A stretch of 64,000 bases of DNA, from contig NC_062242.1 in NCBI RefSeq assembly GCF_905475465.1, positions 9,327,501 through 9,391,500 on the forward strand. The letters run 5' to 3'. The position numbers were made by a program, and so were the translations under genes. This document shows, one piece after another, positions 33,236-44,995 of this stretch. This DNA comes from Pieris napi. Its lineage: Eukaryota > Arthropoda > Insecta > Lepidoptera > Pieridae. Below the pieces are notes generated by a model. The model saw nothing but the letters and a program-made list of their open reading frames with translations. It did not search any database and had not been told where the DNA came from. Each line of letters opens with the position of its first letter. Position 1 is the stretch's first letter.

Positions 33236-33767
33236 TTTGAATACAGCTGTACCTGTACATTTGCCTACTATGGGTGAAGAAAAAGAGTATTTTGAATCAA
33301 CGTTCAAGCTCTATTGTAAGTATAACTAGTTCACGAGGGCTTTCTGTTGATACATCATTAGACAACATATATTATTGTACACATAAGGGTGTGCGAGACA
33401 CAAGTGTACCTCGTTTCCATAAATTTCACAGCCTGTTGGGACCGGGAACTCCGGCACGACCGATGGGATCCGGATCCGGACGCAGAATTGCGGAGGTCCG
33501 TCCAAATTTTGACCATTAATATTTTGTCTTCGAATGTAATTTCACACATAACATAAATCTTACATAATAAAATCGATAATGATGAAGTCAAAATACATGT
33601 AACATTTGGAATAAAACACAAACATGCTATATTTGGAAAAAATGCTTCTTCGTCCAACGCTGATAGCGCTACTTAATTACTAAGATAATTAAAAAAGCAA
33701 AAAAAAAGAAAAATCGGCGGTCGGTTTAAGTTATTCAAATTACTCCTAAGATTCAAATCTACTATCA
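33236..33767. other. no gene seen
   Basis: Open frames on opposite strands at 33,274-33,657 overlap each other and show no domain. A GC-rich patch ('ccgatgggatccggatccgg') lies at about 33,460. Confidence 0.3.
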
Positions 33768-33905
33768 GCCTTGCGATTCTGTAACTCACTTTTCGAACTC
33801 TCACTGCGGTTTTCACAGCGGCGGTCGCGCTCAAATCAGTCGTAAAGCATTCATTTTACGATTTGGCATTCTGATAAACAATAAACTACAAGCTCCTTAT
33901 CACCT
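33768..33905. mobile_element. fold-back MITE family A, truncated (left arm and loop only), subfamily 2
   Basis: Starts GCCTTGCGATTCTGTAACTC and stops in the loop ('aaactacaagctccttatca'). It carries variants shared with the copy at 42,990-43,142: CTCTCAC, GTCGCGCTC, CGTAAAGCA and TTTACGATT, defining a subfamily. Confidence 0.8.
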
Positions 33906-34901
33906 TGGTTCATCATCATCATTCATATTGTGTAGCCCTCATACTCGAGGGATAACTAATAAAAGGAAAATACTCCAGAGTTATTATTTTAGCTTATGAG
34001 ATAACTATGTGTATTTTGTTGGTCCCTTCCACATTCTTTCTGTAATTGCGTTTATTGAGCACATTGAATGTATTCAGGGCGAATATCGCTAAAGAATCTC
34101 CGTTTGCCGCAAATATGTGTGGCCCAAATGAAAAAGTGGTTTATAAAACTCAAACACGGTGCGAAAAGAGATTAATACGAATTAATTATCTTCTATAGAT
34201 AACTCGGAAAGTTGTACTTAGTTGTACGTCTTGCGCCATAACCGCTACCACCTTCAATTAATTATAATGGGTAATATTCAAAGGGAAATGGGGTTGAAAA
34301 TTATATAGTATTGCGACTGCGGAAGAGTTGCTGCACAGGACAAGACACGGTTCACGAGATTGACGGCCAGCCTCCAGAAAGTTCGGTAGTTAGTAAGTTG
34401 TGAGTTTGAATTTGGACTCTGTGTTTAACACACTTGTCTAGAAATCGGTTCGTGTCTGGCACAGAAGGGCTTAACTTCACACGTAAAGTGTATTAGTAAA
34501 GTGTATTAATGAACCAATATTGATTGGAGCTTCAGAAGTTTAATTCAATTAAGACAGCAAACATGTTTAGCGACCCCAACTTTCTCTTAAAAATGATTTA
34601 TATCACAATCAAAATGACAATAAAATCGAAAATAATAACGTGTGATTTTAACGCTAGTAAATTTTAATAATTTACTATCTACCCACCGAATGGTCGTAAA
34701 AATTTTATGCTTTCATAAAAGACGGCTTATTAAGATATTTTCAAAGGTAAGGGTAAAGTTATGGGTTTTAACTTTTTTTCCAAGTTCTTAGTGCAGGCGT
34801 TTATAGGAGGTAATTTTCCGTCCATAATCATAGTGAAAAAACATATCTGCGTCTGTTTTGTAATAATAATTGTCTAGGCTTCTTGAATATAGAACCTTGC
34901 A
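33906..34901. other. no gene seen
   Basis: AT-rich, no supported frame or element end. Confidence 0.35.
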
Positions 34902-35151
34902 TTTTTTTTTAAGACAATTCACACCAATTGACCGAGTCCCATGCTAAGCTGGTGAAGCTTGTGTTATGGGTACTATGCAACGGATAAACATACATATTAT
35001 AAATATATAGACATATAAATACATATTTAAACACCCAAGACCTAAGCACAACACCAAATGCTTATCACATTGATGTTTGTCTCAGCCGGGGATCGAACCC
35101 GGGACCCATGGATTCGCAGTCAGGGGTACTAACCACTAGACCAATGAGTCG
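34902..35151 (-). mobile_element. SINE family 2 (tRNA-derived), full-length copy 2
   Basis: Minus-strand head GACTCATTGGTCTAGTGGTT with an intact B box GGGTTCGATCCCC, then the family body and a poly(A) tail on the left. GCATT occurs next to both ends and may be a short target duplication. It is very similar to the copy at 16,680-16,934. Confidence 0.85.
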
Positions 35152-35410
35152 CATTAAGAGTGTAAAGGAAAGTGATAGTGAGTATTACGCAAATATCTTT
35201 CATAATTTTTTTTTATCTTCTTGATCCCTTAAAAAATCCTGTACCGTCGTCTACTACGTCATCATATGGCCCCTGAGATGTTACTTTGACAGAGGAAAGC
35301 GTGGTGACTTTAAATTTTATCCATTTTCAGAATACGACGCTGACATATGACTTCTATTTTTAAAGATCAAAAGAGAATTGATTGCTTTTTTAAAGGCGGT
35401 ATCTTCTTAC
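35152..35410. other. short gap, no gene seen
   Basis: Sequence between the SINE family 2 copy and the SINE family 1 copy; no supported feature. Confidence 0.3.
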
Positions 35411-35414
35411 TAAA

Positions 35415-35648
35415 ACGGTGTGCAGTGTTGCCTCTCATCCCGGAAGTCGTAGGTTCGAATCCCGGCTGTGCACCAGTGGACATTCTTTCAACATTCGCGC
35501 GAACGGTGAAGGAAACACAATTTTTGTCAGGAAACCGGCTTGCCCAACCCCAAAAAGTACCTACTAGCTACTAAATTGACAAATGATCATGAAACAGATA
35601 CAGAAATCTGAGGCCCAGACCTAAAAAGGTTGTAGCGCCACGGATTAA
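35415..35648 (+). mobile_element. SINE family 1, near full-length
   Basis: 'tgttgcctctcatcccggaa', 'gtcgtaggttcgaatcccgg' (B box GGTTCGAATCC), 'ctgtgcaccagtggacattc', 'gcgaacggtgaaggaaacac', then 'aatgatcatgaaacagatac' and 'gcccagacctaaaaaggttg' to 'tagcgccacgg'. Confidence 0.82.
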
Positions 35649-35649
35649 T

Positions 35650-36537
35650 TTATTTTTATCTCATTACTAAAATGATCACGTTATCAATCGCGGAAGATTG
35701 TTTGAAGATTTTTATAAAGTCAATAGAACTTACAGATTAAAGCGTGCGCATAAACGCTTGGGCGTTGCAAGCGTCCACACATACTATAACGCTCAAATAA
35801 TTAATAATTTTCCAAGACATTTCTTACGTAATCCTTTAGTGCGTTTATAAATGAGGATTAGTTGAACATACTTGCAAAAATTTAAAATATCCTAGTACGG
35901 CATAGATTGAAGAAATAAAATATCGTAAAATACTCTTATATTTGTAATTTACACTAAGGTAGTGTGCAATATATTGCGACATTTTTATCGTGTTTTACAC
36001 ACGGCTGGAGAAACGGGAATAACATTTCACGGAAATATACCAACAGTCCCAAAGAGAATTGGGTGTCGGTTTTTGAAATACCAATATATTTTTACATTTA
36101 TGTAACAGATAAATCAAAATCACATAAATCCACCTCTAAGGTTTCTAAGGTGCTTTTATAAAGAGTGAGGTCGTTAGATTTGCCTTTTTATTCATTAAAT
36201 TGGCTGAATATTTTGTGGATTTTAATTAATTAATTAATAGTAAAAGCCTTTTATTTCAGATGCTTAACATTTAAATACATTTATATTTCTATAATTCTTT
36301 CTAAATGTGTGTCCCTTATTGGAAAAGGGCTCCTTCAAACCCCGCCATTTCTGTCTGTGCCACCAGCTGTTTCCTTAATCTAATCCACCTTTTATATAAC
36401 TATACGTATATATTGTTTATCTATGTAACCTGTTTTGGCTTTGTATATTGTCTAAGTGTTTTGTTTTATAATATGTATGTTAGCTGTAAGATTATTAATA
36501 ATTAAAAAAACTTTAGAGGTGTCAAGGGACACCCGGA
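35650..36537. other. no gene seen
   Basis: AT-rich. Short frames at 35,964-36,161 and 36,305-36,505 have no domain. Confidence 0.3.
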
Positions 36538-36825
36538 TGGAACGAAATTCCTTTCGATTAATTTATATGTTAATTGGTATCATAACAGTATGATAGATTT
36601 TCTCGACACCAATCTTACGACGAAAAAAAAAAGCCAACATCACGAGGTGTTCCCAGGCGGTCACCCATCCAAGTACTGACCTCGCCCGACGTTGCTTAAC
36701 TTCGGTGATCGGACGAGAACCGGTGTATTACAATAGCAAATAGCAAAAAAGTGTCATGACAACTTTTCGTAAGAATTTTTTCCGTCTAGCCCCCTTTCAC
36801 AACGCGCGATAAGGAACTTCGTTCC
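36538..36825. repeat. inverted-repeat context around the 5S copy
   Basis: 'ggaacgaaattcctttcgat' on the left matches in inverse 'ataaggaacttcgttcc' on the right (about 36,808-36,825), and the 5S-like sequence lies between. Whether the inverted pair marks a transposon carrying the 5S piece is an open question. Confidence 0.4.
36631..36730 (-). rRNA. 5S rRNA-like sequence, 5'-truncated (probable pseudogene)
   Basis: On the minus strand: AATACACCGGTTCTCGTCCG, ATCACCGAAGTTAAGCAACG, TCGGGCGAGGTCAGTACTTG, GATGGGTGACCGCCTGGGAA and CACCTCGTGATGTTGGC, followed directly by a run of T. This is insect 5S rRNA from about nucleotide 21 to the 3' end, with the internal promoter boxes present. The first 20 or so nucleotides, which should pair with the 3' end, are replaced by 'gctatttgctattgt'. 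Because the T-run terminator is kept, it looks like a genomic fragment of a 5S gene more than a reverse-transcribed copy. It is unlikely to yield a functional rRNA. Confidence 0.85.
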
Positions 36826-37480
36826 AATAAATTATCTTCCTTTTTGGCGATTATTTTACCTTGGGTACCAGTTTAATAATATCTTGCTCCACTTTTCTGT
36901 TGCTCTTGCCATGTGCCCACCGATGAATTAATTTATTTTCATGGCCCTTTGGTATGGGATGGGATTACAAAGATATTCTAATACTTGCTCTGGTTTGAAC
37001 ATGTTTGATTCTTTTAGGATGATTTATGATAACTAATCGATTACTAATTAGTTTAACATAATTCTAAATAAGCCTAATTCAAAAATCGATTCTCAAAGAA
37101 ATAATTCAATAGAGTGATTACTTCAGAAACCTCGTAAGACCTGAACATACGAAGAACTTTACCAAACTGGTTTTCATTACCCGTATCTCATGATAATATT
37201 ATATAGCTAACTTTGGCAGCATGCCTAATTATAGTTATCGTTACAGCATGCAAGCGCTCTTTATGGATAATAGTTGGAGCAACATTTTAAGAAACCTTTT
37301 AAAGATTGTATGAATCGTTCAATCATAATTGGGGATTGAAACATACACATACATATGGTTCATAAACGTATTTTGAACTACAACGAGAGTTGCCTAGCAA
37401 CCGTTTCAGCCAGCCTCTCTAATAGGAGAATATTACATACGACAGTTATACTTGTTAAAAATACAAATTTTAATTATACT
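36826..37480. other. no gene seen
   Basis: AT-rich, no supported feature. Confidence 0.3.
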
Positions 37481-37483
37481 TCC

Positions 37484-37535
37484 GACCGGGAATCGAATCC
37501 AATCAGTTTCACTTAACCACTAGTCTAGGGAGTTG
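37484..37535 (-). mobile_element. tRNA-like SINE head fragment (a further family)
   Basis: On the minus strand 'tagactagtggttaagtgaa' (A-box-like), then 'ggattcgattcccggtcgg' (B-box-like). The spacing suits a tRNA-derived promoter but no tRNA fold is evident, and the body does not match families 1-3. Confidence 0.45.
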
Positions 37536-37809
37536 ATATTTCAAGTTAGCGAATAAACTTTTCGTTAGTGTAATTTACTTAAGTATGACAGCATAGTTAA
37601 TAGGCCCGAAATTTAAAAATCCATACCCAACCTTATATTCAGATTAGTATGGGAATATTGTAAAGAAAGTCAACGAAATTTTTATTCCCAATACATTTAC
37701 ACCGTTCATGCAAAACGATAAAGTGGCCTTTATCGAGTATTTGCCATTTCAATTGAATTTATTTGTTACCGATTCGTATACAAAATAAACGTTTTTTGTA
37801 TTTTGTGAA

Positions 37810-38010
37810 AAACTATTCGTTCCCTTTGAAGTACTCTTGGGCCGTGGGGCAAGTGCACAGGCGCTAATTAAAGATTCAACTTGGCGCCTGGCAGATAGTT
37901 CCGGTGACTCCAATGCTGGTGCTTTCCTCGCTCAACGAATAAGTATCGCAATACAGCGAGGAAATGCTGCCAGCGTTAAAGGTACACTGCTACAGGGACC
38001 AAACTTTTTA
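37810..38010 (+). mobile_element. second, decayed copy of the retroelement C-terminal module
   Basis: The frame encodes GASAQALIKDSTWRLADSSG, then DSNAGAFLAQRISIAIQRGN, AASVKGTLLQG. The QRIS-x-AIQRGNAAS block is shared with 6,416-6,763, but the surrounding residues differ strongly, so these are different lineages of the same kind of element. A frameshift precedes LGRGASA. Confidence 0.65.
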
Positions 38011-38499
38011 AATTCGTTTTTTTTAAATATTTTTTTAATTATTTTTATTATAACTAAGGTTTAGAAAATTTTAGCAATTGTGTAGTATAGGGTACTTATT
38101 CACATCCAAGTTATAAGCAGTCCAAGTTATAAATATGTATAATGTAACTCGCTAGAAAAAGAAGAAGAGAAGACAGTACCGACCCAAGCTATCGCTATTA
38201 AAAAGTGGGGTTTTGGAATAGAAGACTAAAATCAAGTCATATGTATATTAAACGAAATAAAAGAATGGGATGGTCCCAGTATCACTTAAAAGAAGACATA
38301 TTCACAGATCAGAGACAGAGAGAATATACACAAAAAAAATTATTAAATTTGAAGCAGTTTCGTATGACACGAATTTTGTACATATGGATAGTTATGGATT
38401 TATTAAGCACTTTTAATAATACCGTTAGTAGAGTTGTATTGTCAATGTAATTTTTTATTGTATCAATCCATAAATTCTGAATTGAAATTAATCATGGGT

Positions 38500-38720
38500 G
38501 CAGGATAACTAATGCCCACCTGCGCTGCTACAAATGTTTGGAATTAGGACACACACAGGTGTCTTGCTATGCCACTGTGTGCTATATGTGTGTGTGGACC
38601 GGGGCACAAATCTGCCATATGTGAGGAACACATTGCGTTGTATGTGCGGGGGAGAACATTCCGACGAATCACGCGTCGTTTGCAAGAAATTGCAACCCTA
38701 ATAAAACACTTGTATAGCGA
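38500..38720 (+). mobile_element. gag-like ORF1 remnant with CCHC zinc knuckles
   Basis: Encodes RCYKCLELGHTQVSC, a perfect CX2CX4HX4C zinc knuckle. In shifted frames come CGPGHKSAIC and RCMCGGEHSDESR, remains of second and third knuckles. Multiple knuckles in series are known from ORF1 proteins of R1/jockey-type non-LTR elements. Frameshifts separate the three. Confidence 0.65.
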
Positions 38721-38939
38721 TGTTAATCTAATGGATGATGGTTACTGCAGCAGCTAGTCACAGGGTCTCTTGGTAGAACGCCAACCGGATCCCAAGTTGT
38801 GACATGATTGATGGGAGGGGTTTAGTTGTTTACTGTAGCGAGTCCCACACTCTGTGCATAAATGCATTCCTCTCAGTAGAAAAAAAAGTGCCAGGATAAC
38901 ATAAGTTGTACGGAAATATGAAAAATTTTAAACAATTAA

Positions 38940-40006
38940 GGGTCGATTCGACCAAACTTCAATTTATACACGAGTAACTATACCAAGAATAATCTATTCC
39001 ATGATTTTAATCTCGAGTAAATCCATAGTCGTTTGTCCACGTAATCGATAGTATAATTGTGCTAGGAATAACAATACGCGAATAGCAAGAGAATGGTGAA
39101 CGAAAATAAAACTCGGCAAATAAATGTTCTTCTACAACGGGACAGTGTAAGAGCATACATCATGTCAACTCGATTTTGCCGTATTATAGTGTGAAAAAGT
39201 AGCTTTTAACAGGTGTCAAACGACAACAAAAAGTTTTTATTTCTTGTTTGTTTGAGGCTTTCGTCTAAAAAGGAACTTCTGTTGAGCCCAGTTGAGTTTC
39301 AATCTAATATTATAGAAAATAAAAAATCTAAAAACAAATAAATAAATAAAAATATTGGTTGTTTGTAAAGTAGGTTTACGATCGAGATGTTTACGTGATA
39401 ACGTCTTATTGGTGATATAAGTTTTTGGGAAGTAAGGAATTAATGAAGATAACAATTTTTTCAAATTTTAAATTACATCTATCGTTTTATTCACACTTTT
39501 GATGATAAATTTCGGGTGTAAAATGACAAGTTTACTTATTCGACTATGATATACATTTTTCTTCATACATTCACGGAATGACTGGCAGCGCTCGAGATGA
39601 GACGGGAGATCAGTCCGTATCTCTCTCGTTATACCTGCGATCGCGCTCGTGAGGTTTTGGTGTGACACAAGTTTCTGAACATGTCACCCGACTAAAACGA
39701 TTTTAAAGCCAAGATTTTATTATACAATGCTAGACTATTAATTTAGTGCGTTGCGTTGACTTGAAATTAAAACACAGAATACATATTTGTGAAATGACAG
39801 AAATCAGCTGATTGGACTGACTGACGCCATTAAATTATTCTAGAAATAGCTGTTATTCCGTGCGCAACGGCGGTATAGTAGCAATTCCCAAATAGGCCCA
39901 CTATTCTTAGAATTTGTAGTTGGTAAAACGTAAAATTGATTTACTCTCGATTAACTGACGATTTATTCTAAGATTAAGATTTACTCTTGTTTGGTCGAAT
40001 CGACCC
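38940..40006. mobile_element. 1,067-bp DNA transposon, TAA-flanked (PIF/Harbinger-like, non-autonomous)
   Basis: Ends GGGTCGATTCGACCAAAC and, inverted, GTTTGGTCGAATCGACCC, with TAA immediately outside both (38,937-38,939 and 40,007-40,009). The 18-bp termini match exactly. A 3-bp TAA duplication is usual for PIF/Harbinger. Frames of 66-75 codons inside show no transposase motif. Confidence 0.75.
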
Positions 40007-40009
40007 TAA

Positions 40010-40661
40010 ATGCAATTAGGAGGTCCGACGAATTGCGTAAATAAACAATGTATGAATCACAGTCCGCTAATTGCTGTTAATAAATTACAGCAAGAAATGA
40101 GTGAGCCCACAAGTAACGAGAAACTATTACATTTCAAGTAAATTATTTTTCAAATGGAACTGTTGATTAAATGAAACCTTTTCAAGAAGCCGTTGATTAA
40201 TTTCGAATTGATATTGGAAATGATTTCAGCTTGTCGAGCTATAAGAATTTCTACGAAATTGGAATTGAATTAGAAGCATTGTATTAAAGCCACATAGACA
40301 GACAGATAACATTATTACTTTCATGAATCTACGGTAAAATAAATAATTTCGCGAATTACGCAGTATTTTATTTATTACAATGGGTAAGATAATTGAATAT
40401 ATGTCGGAGAAATGTCACTCCATTGATATTGACAGCGTCCTTAGCGGGCTGAGTGGGCTTCATGTTATTAAAGTGCGAGCACAAGATATACAAATAATTA
40501 TGTTACAATATTTAATTTAGATTGAAATAACAGTTTAGATTAAATAACGAGCAGCTCCAGGGCACCGATCTCAATTTTAATCACAATCTACGAGACCCAA
40601 CTCGGTCCAACGTCTCATCACCACAATGCTCCACTAAATAGTCAATAGGTACTGTACGTAA
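40010..40661. other. no gene seen
   Basis: AT-rich, no supported feature. Confidence 0.3.
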
Positions 40662-40824
40662 AGGCCGATTTACATTATCTTAGTGTTTAGGAGAGTGCTA
40701 TAGGATAGTACTTTAGTTGAAACATGTAAACGCTACTTGCTTTAGTAAACGCTACGCTAAAGAACTTGCCTTTCAAGTTGTACTAAGGCACTCTCCTAAA
40801 CACTAAGATAATGTAAATCGGCCA
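40662..40824. mobile_element. 163-bp palindromic MITE, TAA-flanked
   Basis: Left AGGCCGATTTACATTATCTT then AGTGTTTAGGAGAGTGC; right is the complement (GCACTCTCCTAAACACTAAG then ATAATGTAAATCGGCC). TAA lies on both sides (40,659-40,661 and 40,825-40,827). Both arms continue inward with diverged partial pairing. Confidence 0.8.
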
Positions 40825-40827
40825 TAA

Positions 40828-41704
40828 TGTCCCCACATGACATTTGGTCGTAACAATATTCGCACTTTTATTAGCTAAGTAATGATCCAAACTATAAATG
40901 ATTAAATAATAACAAAACCAATCAAATTAAATTATTATTTTTAAAAGTAATTGAAGAAATCTCAATTATTAACCAAATCAACAATAAAAGTGAATTGACA
41001 ACATTAAAACTCGTATTGAGATTTAATAGTAAGAAGCTGTACAAACAAATAGAAAACAGGGTTTTCAGTACACAGAACACACTCCCTCGATATTGCCGGC
41101 GGCGCTTTACTTAGGATTCCGCTATACGTCAGTATCGCACGCTATAACCTATCAGTGAATATTATTAACTGTATCTCTCTGGTTTACCACGGCTGGTGAA
41201 AACGTCAAAAACGTCGAGTACTTGAATCAAAAGCCATTGCTGAAGTTTTATTTAAAAGTCAAATCAGCTAAAACTGCGATACTCGAATAAAAAAGGCTTT
41301 ATTACCAACGGGTGACAGTTATTTTACGAGTGGTCAATAACAATCTAAAACAAAATGGCGGTGAACCGAAACAAGACATTAAAAGGCCACAACAGATGGC
41401 GTGGGCTCACATTAAACCCTAAGATACTCATAAAACCCACCTAAAGCTGTAAAATCAGTATTTTATATCTCAATTAAGCAACGGGTGATCAGTTTAACAT
41501 TTACATGATGAATAAACATTCATTCTATTTTAACAATTCAATTCAATGTTGTTTATTCATTAAGGATAAGTTTTAGTCTCGTTTGCCAAAAACGTTTGAA
41601 TTTTGATATTTTTTGAAGTTTTACTTCTTTTGGCGCGTTAGGGTAAAATATGAGAGTAAATGTTTTCAATTGTTAGTGTCGTTTTTTCTACGAACGTTGA
41701 ATAA
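40828..41704. other. no gene seen
   Basis: AT-rich, no supported feature. Confidence 0.3.
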
Positions 41705-41903
41705 AGTCGGCAACACACTTACGTGTCGTGGCGTGTCGTGACGCGCCAGAAGCATATTGGTTTCATACATTTAATATGATTAGAAACATATTTGCATGTT
41801 GTGTCGTGTCACAACACGTTCTGTCTAATCATATTAAATGTATGAAACCAATATTCTTCTGGCGCGTCACGACACGCCACGACACGTAAGTGTGTTTCCG
41901 ACT
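41705..41903. mobile_element. 199-bp palindromic MITE family B, TAA-flanked
   Basis: AGTCGGCAACACACTTACGT, then GTCGTGGCGTGTCGTGACGC and on through a nearly complete inverted repeat of about 85 bp. TAA lies at both borders (41,702-41,704 and 41,904-41,906). A second copy at 50,683 is inside a SINE. Confidence 0.82.
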
Positions 41904-41906
41904 TAA

Positions 41907-42392
41907 GGCGGATGATATCATCCGACCAACTCCTCTGAACACTCTCTGTATTCGAAAGACATACTTAGCAATCAAGTAAGGCATAGTTCTATGCAAAGAT
42001 TAGTGTTCGAGCGTATTGCAGCCAACAATGGATCCTGAGGGTATCGAGAATATTGGACAGGGGCGCTTGAAGTACATAAATGCAATCTATTTTACTCTCC
42101 ACAACATTCAAAGGAAATCTAAAGGATGCAGTGCGGATGGAAGATATATAGATTCAACGGCCGTGTCAGCTACTAAGTGTAAAGAAAGTTAACATAAATC
42201 CAAAATGCACCGTCTGAAAGTGCGAAGTAATTTTTCATGAGGCTAATTATTTTTAAATATAGCTACGATTGTTTTCCTTATTATTTTTGCTTAAGTCTTT
42301 ACGCTGAAGCGCCGAATTAATCGAAAGAAATTGGAAATGGTCTGTATATTTTAATTACATTTTATTATTGGTTTTGATTGAGAGATATATTG
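41907..42392. other. no gene seen
   Basis: No supported feature. Confidence 0.3.
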
Positions 42393-42515
42393 TATACAAT
42401 ACCGAATAATAAAACGTTAAATTGTATGCAGTACGCTGAGGTTCACAATCTTTCGTCAGTTTATAATCTCGCGCGATAGATTACAATCTAACGGTGTTTA
42501 CAATTTTACGTTAAC
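42393..42515. mobile_element. half of MITE family C
   Basis: Only the right arm: 'taccgaataataaaacgtta', 'cgctgaggttcacaatcttt', 'gattacaatctaacggtgtt', then TACAATTTTACGTTAAC. The complete copies are at 47,636 and 56,788. Confidence 0.75.
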
Positions 42516-42989
42516 ATATATATATGTCTAAACTGAAGAAGCACACGTTTTTATGGCGGATGACTATTCATTTAAATAAAGCAGTTTTTTTGAACCCGTT
42601 ATCGAACTAAGTCTTTTTACTATTCATTACCTATTCATAAATTGTAATGAACAACTGAGCACTTCTACTGAAATATATAAAATATTTTACGACGTAAATT
42701 TTAAAAGTACTTTATAATGAAAGTAGGGTGTTTAAATATTTACATTTTTATTTGTATTTAAATGTAAATACACTAAGTTAATAACTGTTTTTGCTTTCAA
42801 AAAGTATATTCGAAATCCAAAGCGGATGCAGGAAGCGATGCGAACTTTAAAATATTAATATGGTCTGAAACAGTTTACATTACTACCAGTGAGTCTCTTT
42901 AAAAATGAATAAATAATTCTAAAAATAAAGTATTTGCTATTAGCCGTTATTATATTTGTTATTGCTTAATGACAAACTTCTGCGTCGAT
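42516..42989. other. no gene seen
   Basis: AT-rich, no supported feature. Confidence 0.3.
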
Positions 42990-43142
42990 TTATGATGGCA
43001 TTCTCATAAGGAGGGAGCTTGTAGTTTATTGTTTATCAGAATGCCAAATCGTAAAATGATTGCTTTACGACTGATTTGAGCGCGACCGCCGATGTGAAAA
43101 CCGCTGTGAGAGTTCGAAAAGTGAGTTACAGAATCGCAAGGC
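42990..43142. mobile_element. fold-back MITE family A, truncated (right arm), subfamily 2
   Basis: Begins 'tatgatggcattctcataag' (stub of the left arm), then the loop and a full right arm ending 'gttacagaatcgcaaggc'. It has the subfamily variants seen at 33.77 kb (GAGCGCGAC, GCTTTACG, TCGTAAAATG). Confidence 0.8.
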
Positions 43143-44744
43143 AGATACCAAAAACTGAGGGTTAATATCATTACTTTCAGATGTAAGTTATGAGTCGATA
43201 TAAATAAATTTCTAAATTTCTAAATTTGTTTTAATTGTCTTTTTATTAATTTTTAATTCTTTTTATTATTACTATGTATGTTATAAATTGTAAATACTGT
43301 ATATTTGATTATTAAATGTAATTTATTAACCAACATATATTGATAAACATAAAACCTAGACAAAGCACTTATTAAGATTTTAAATTATTACTGAAAAATA
43401 AATATAATTTCATTTTATGTGTTATAATATTTAGAAGCTAATAGTTTCCGTAGATTTTCTATTAAGCTATCAAATATGTCACCCACAAATCTCACTTTGC
43501 TGTGGTGTTACCATAGTGAAGAAGTAAGCTTTATCTTTTTTAATTTAATTTAAACACTCAGTACTCTTTGTAAATACTCAATAAATTTAAAGGTTTCTTC
43601 CAAGTATTTTGACAGTACCAAGTTTGTATATCCTAGAAGCAAATTATGGCTCTAAAAAAACATCCAAAATTATTCAAAACATATTACGAATCTTGCCTGT
43701 ATCTACCGAAGGACACGGTTGTGGGTGTTCTTTCCAACCGACCTAGAAGTTATAGATCACTGCCGTGTAATGCTTTTAAGGAGAAGGTGATTCAATTTTA
43801 AAGGAGGTGCCTTTAAAGTTTTAGAGATTATTTAGACCATAAGTTTTGACAACAATTAACTGCTCTTATTATTATGACATCATGATACTTAATATAAAAT
43901 TTGCATGTCTATTTTTATATGGTTGATTATGCAGTTTTTTACAAATAATCAATCTGCATGTGCCATTCTTTTTGTAAGTAAATTATTTATTTATTTATTT
44001 AGGACATCGCTTAAACCATACCGTTGTTTGTCTCACTTAAAAAACAAAAGACTGTGGTAGCTATCTTCCTGAAAGCATTAAGCGAAGTTGCGCGATCTTG
44101 CTTTGTATTCTTATTACATTTTTCATGACACTTTGGTATTTTCCACCCCGTTCGCTTTAAAAATTTAAGGTTAGAATGTGTTTATTTGTTATAACAGTAG
44201 AATGTTTAATTTAAACATACTTTTCGCGGGATTAAAGCGATCGTGGTTTGCTAATTAGATTACAGATACTAGATAGACTCTTTCAAGTACATATTTGCTG
44301 AATAACAGCCAAAAATATCAACGAATTTTCTTTAAAATGCCAACGCTCGCCAACTGGTTGTACGTTTGTATGGTCCTAAAATGACGACGCATAAGTCTTA
44401 CAGCATTTTGTTACACCGAGAATCGAACCCAGTAGTATGTTTATTTACACAAAGTGTCCAAAGAATAGTGTATAAAAATTGTTTGTGACTGTTTAAAAGC
44501 ACGCACGCCTGAATGATGACAATCGACTTCAAATTTACTCACATAGATTAAATATGTAGTTTTACAGACATACATTTAATATTAATGTCAAAAGGTATCA
44601 AAACCAAAAAGTTCATAGAGATTGTTTGACACATTGATTTTTATTCGCTTTCTAGTCTACAAGAAAATTACGTTTTCTTACCTCGCCAATTTCCAAGAAT
44701 TATCAATTTAATATAACTGAATTTCCGACGAATTTGTTCGATTA
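43143..44744. other. no gene seen; possible tRNA-like scrap at about 44,416
   Basis: AT-rich. 'caccgagaatcgaacccagta' is the complement of a B-box-like sequence but has no matching A box or fold. Confidence 0.3.
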
Positions 44745-44983
44745 GGGATCTGTTTCACAATGTATGGATAAAGTACCAAATAGCTATGCAACACATAAAT
44801 TATTCGGAAGATAAATTGTGCTATTTGCCACTTGATCGGACTCATAACTAAATGGACTTTATGTGACGAATAGCGCTATCTGACAGTCGTGAAACGCAAC
44901 AATAGTGTTTATCCTACCAATAAGTGATAAATAGCTAATTTGGAACTTATGTAGAACATATCCGTACATTGTGAAACAGACCC
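44745..44983. mobile_element. 239-bp MITE with GGG(A)TCTGTTTCACAATGT ends, TTA/TAA-bordered
   Basis: Left GGGATCTGTTTCACAATGTA, right TACATTGTGAAACAGACCC, with TTA at 44,742-44,744 and TAA at 44,984-44,986. The termini are of the PIF/Harbinger MITE kind I recall as frequent in Lepidoptera. It is non-coding. Confidence 0.7.
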
Positions 44984-44995
44984 TAAGTATTTAAT

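Noticed and set aside
36631..36730. Functional 5S rRNA gene
   Set aside because: The first 20 or so nucleotides needed to pair with the 3' end are replaced by unrelated sequence.
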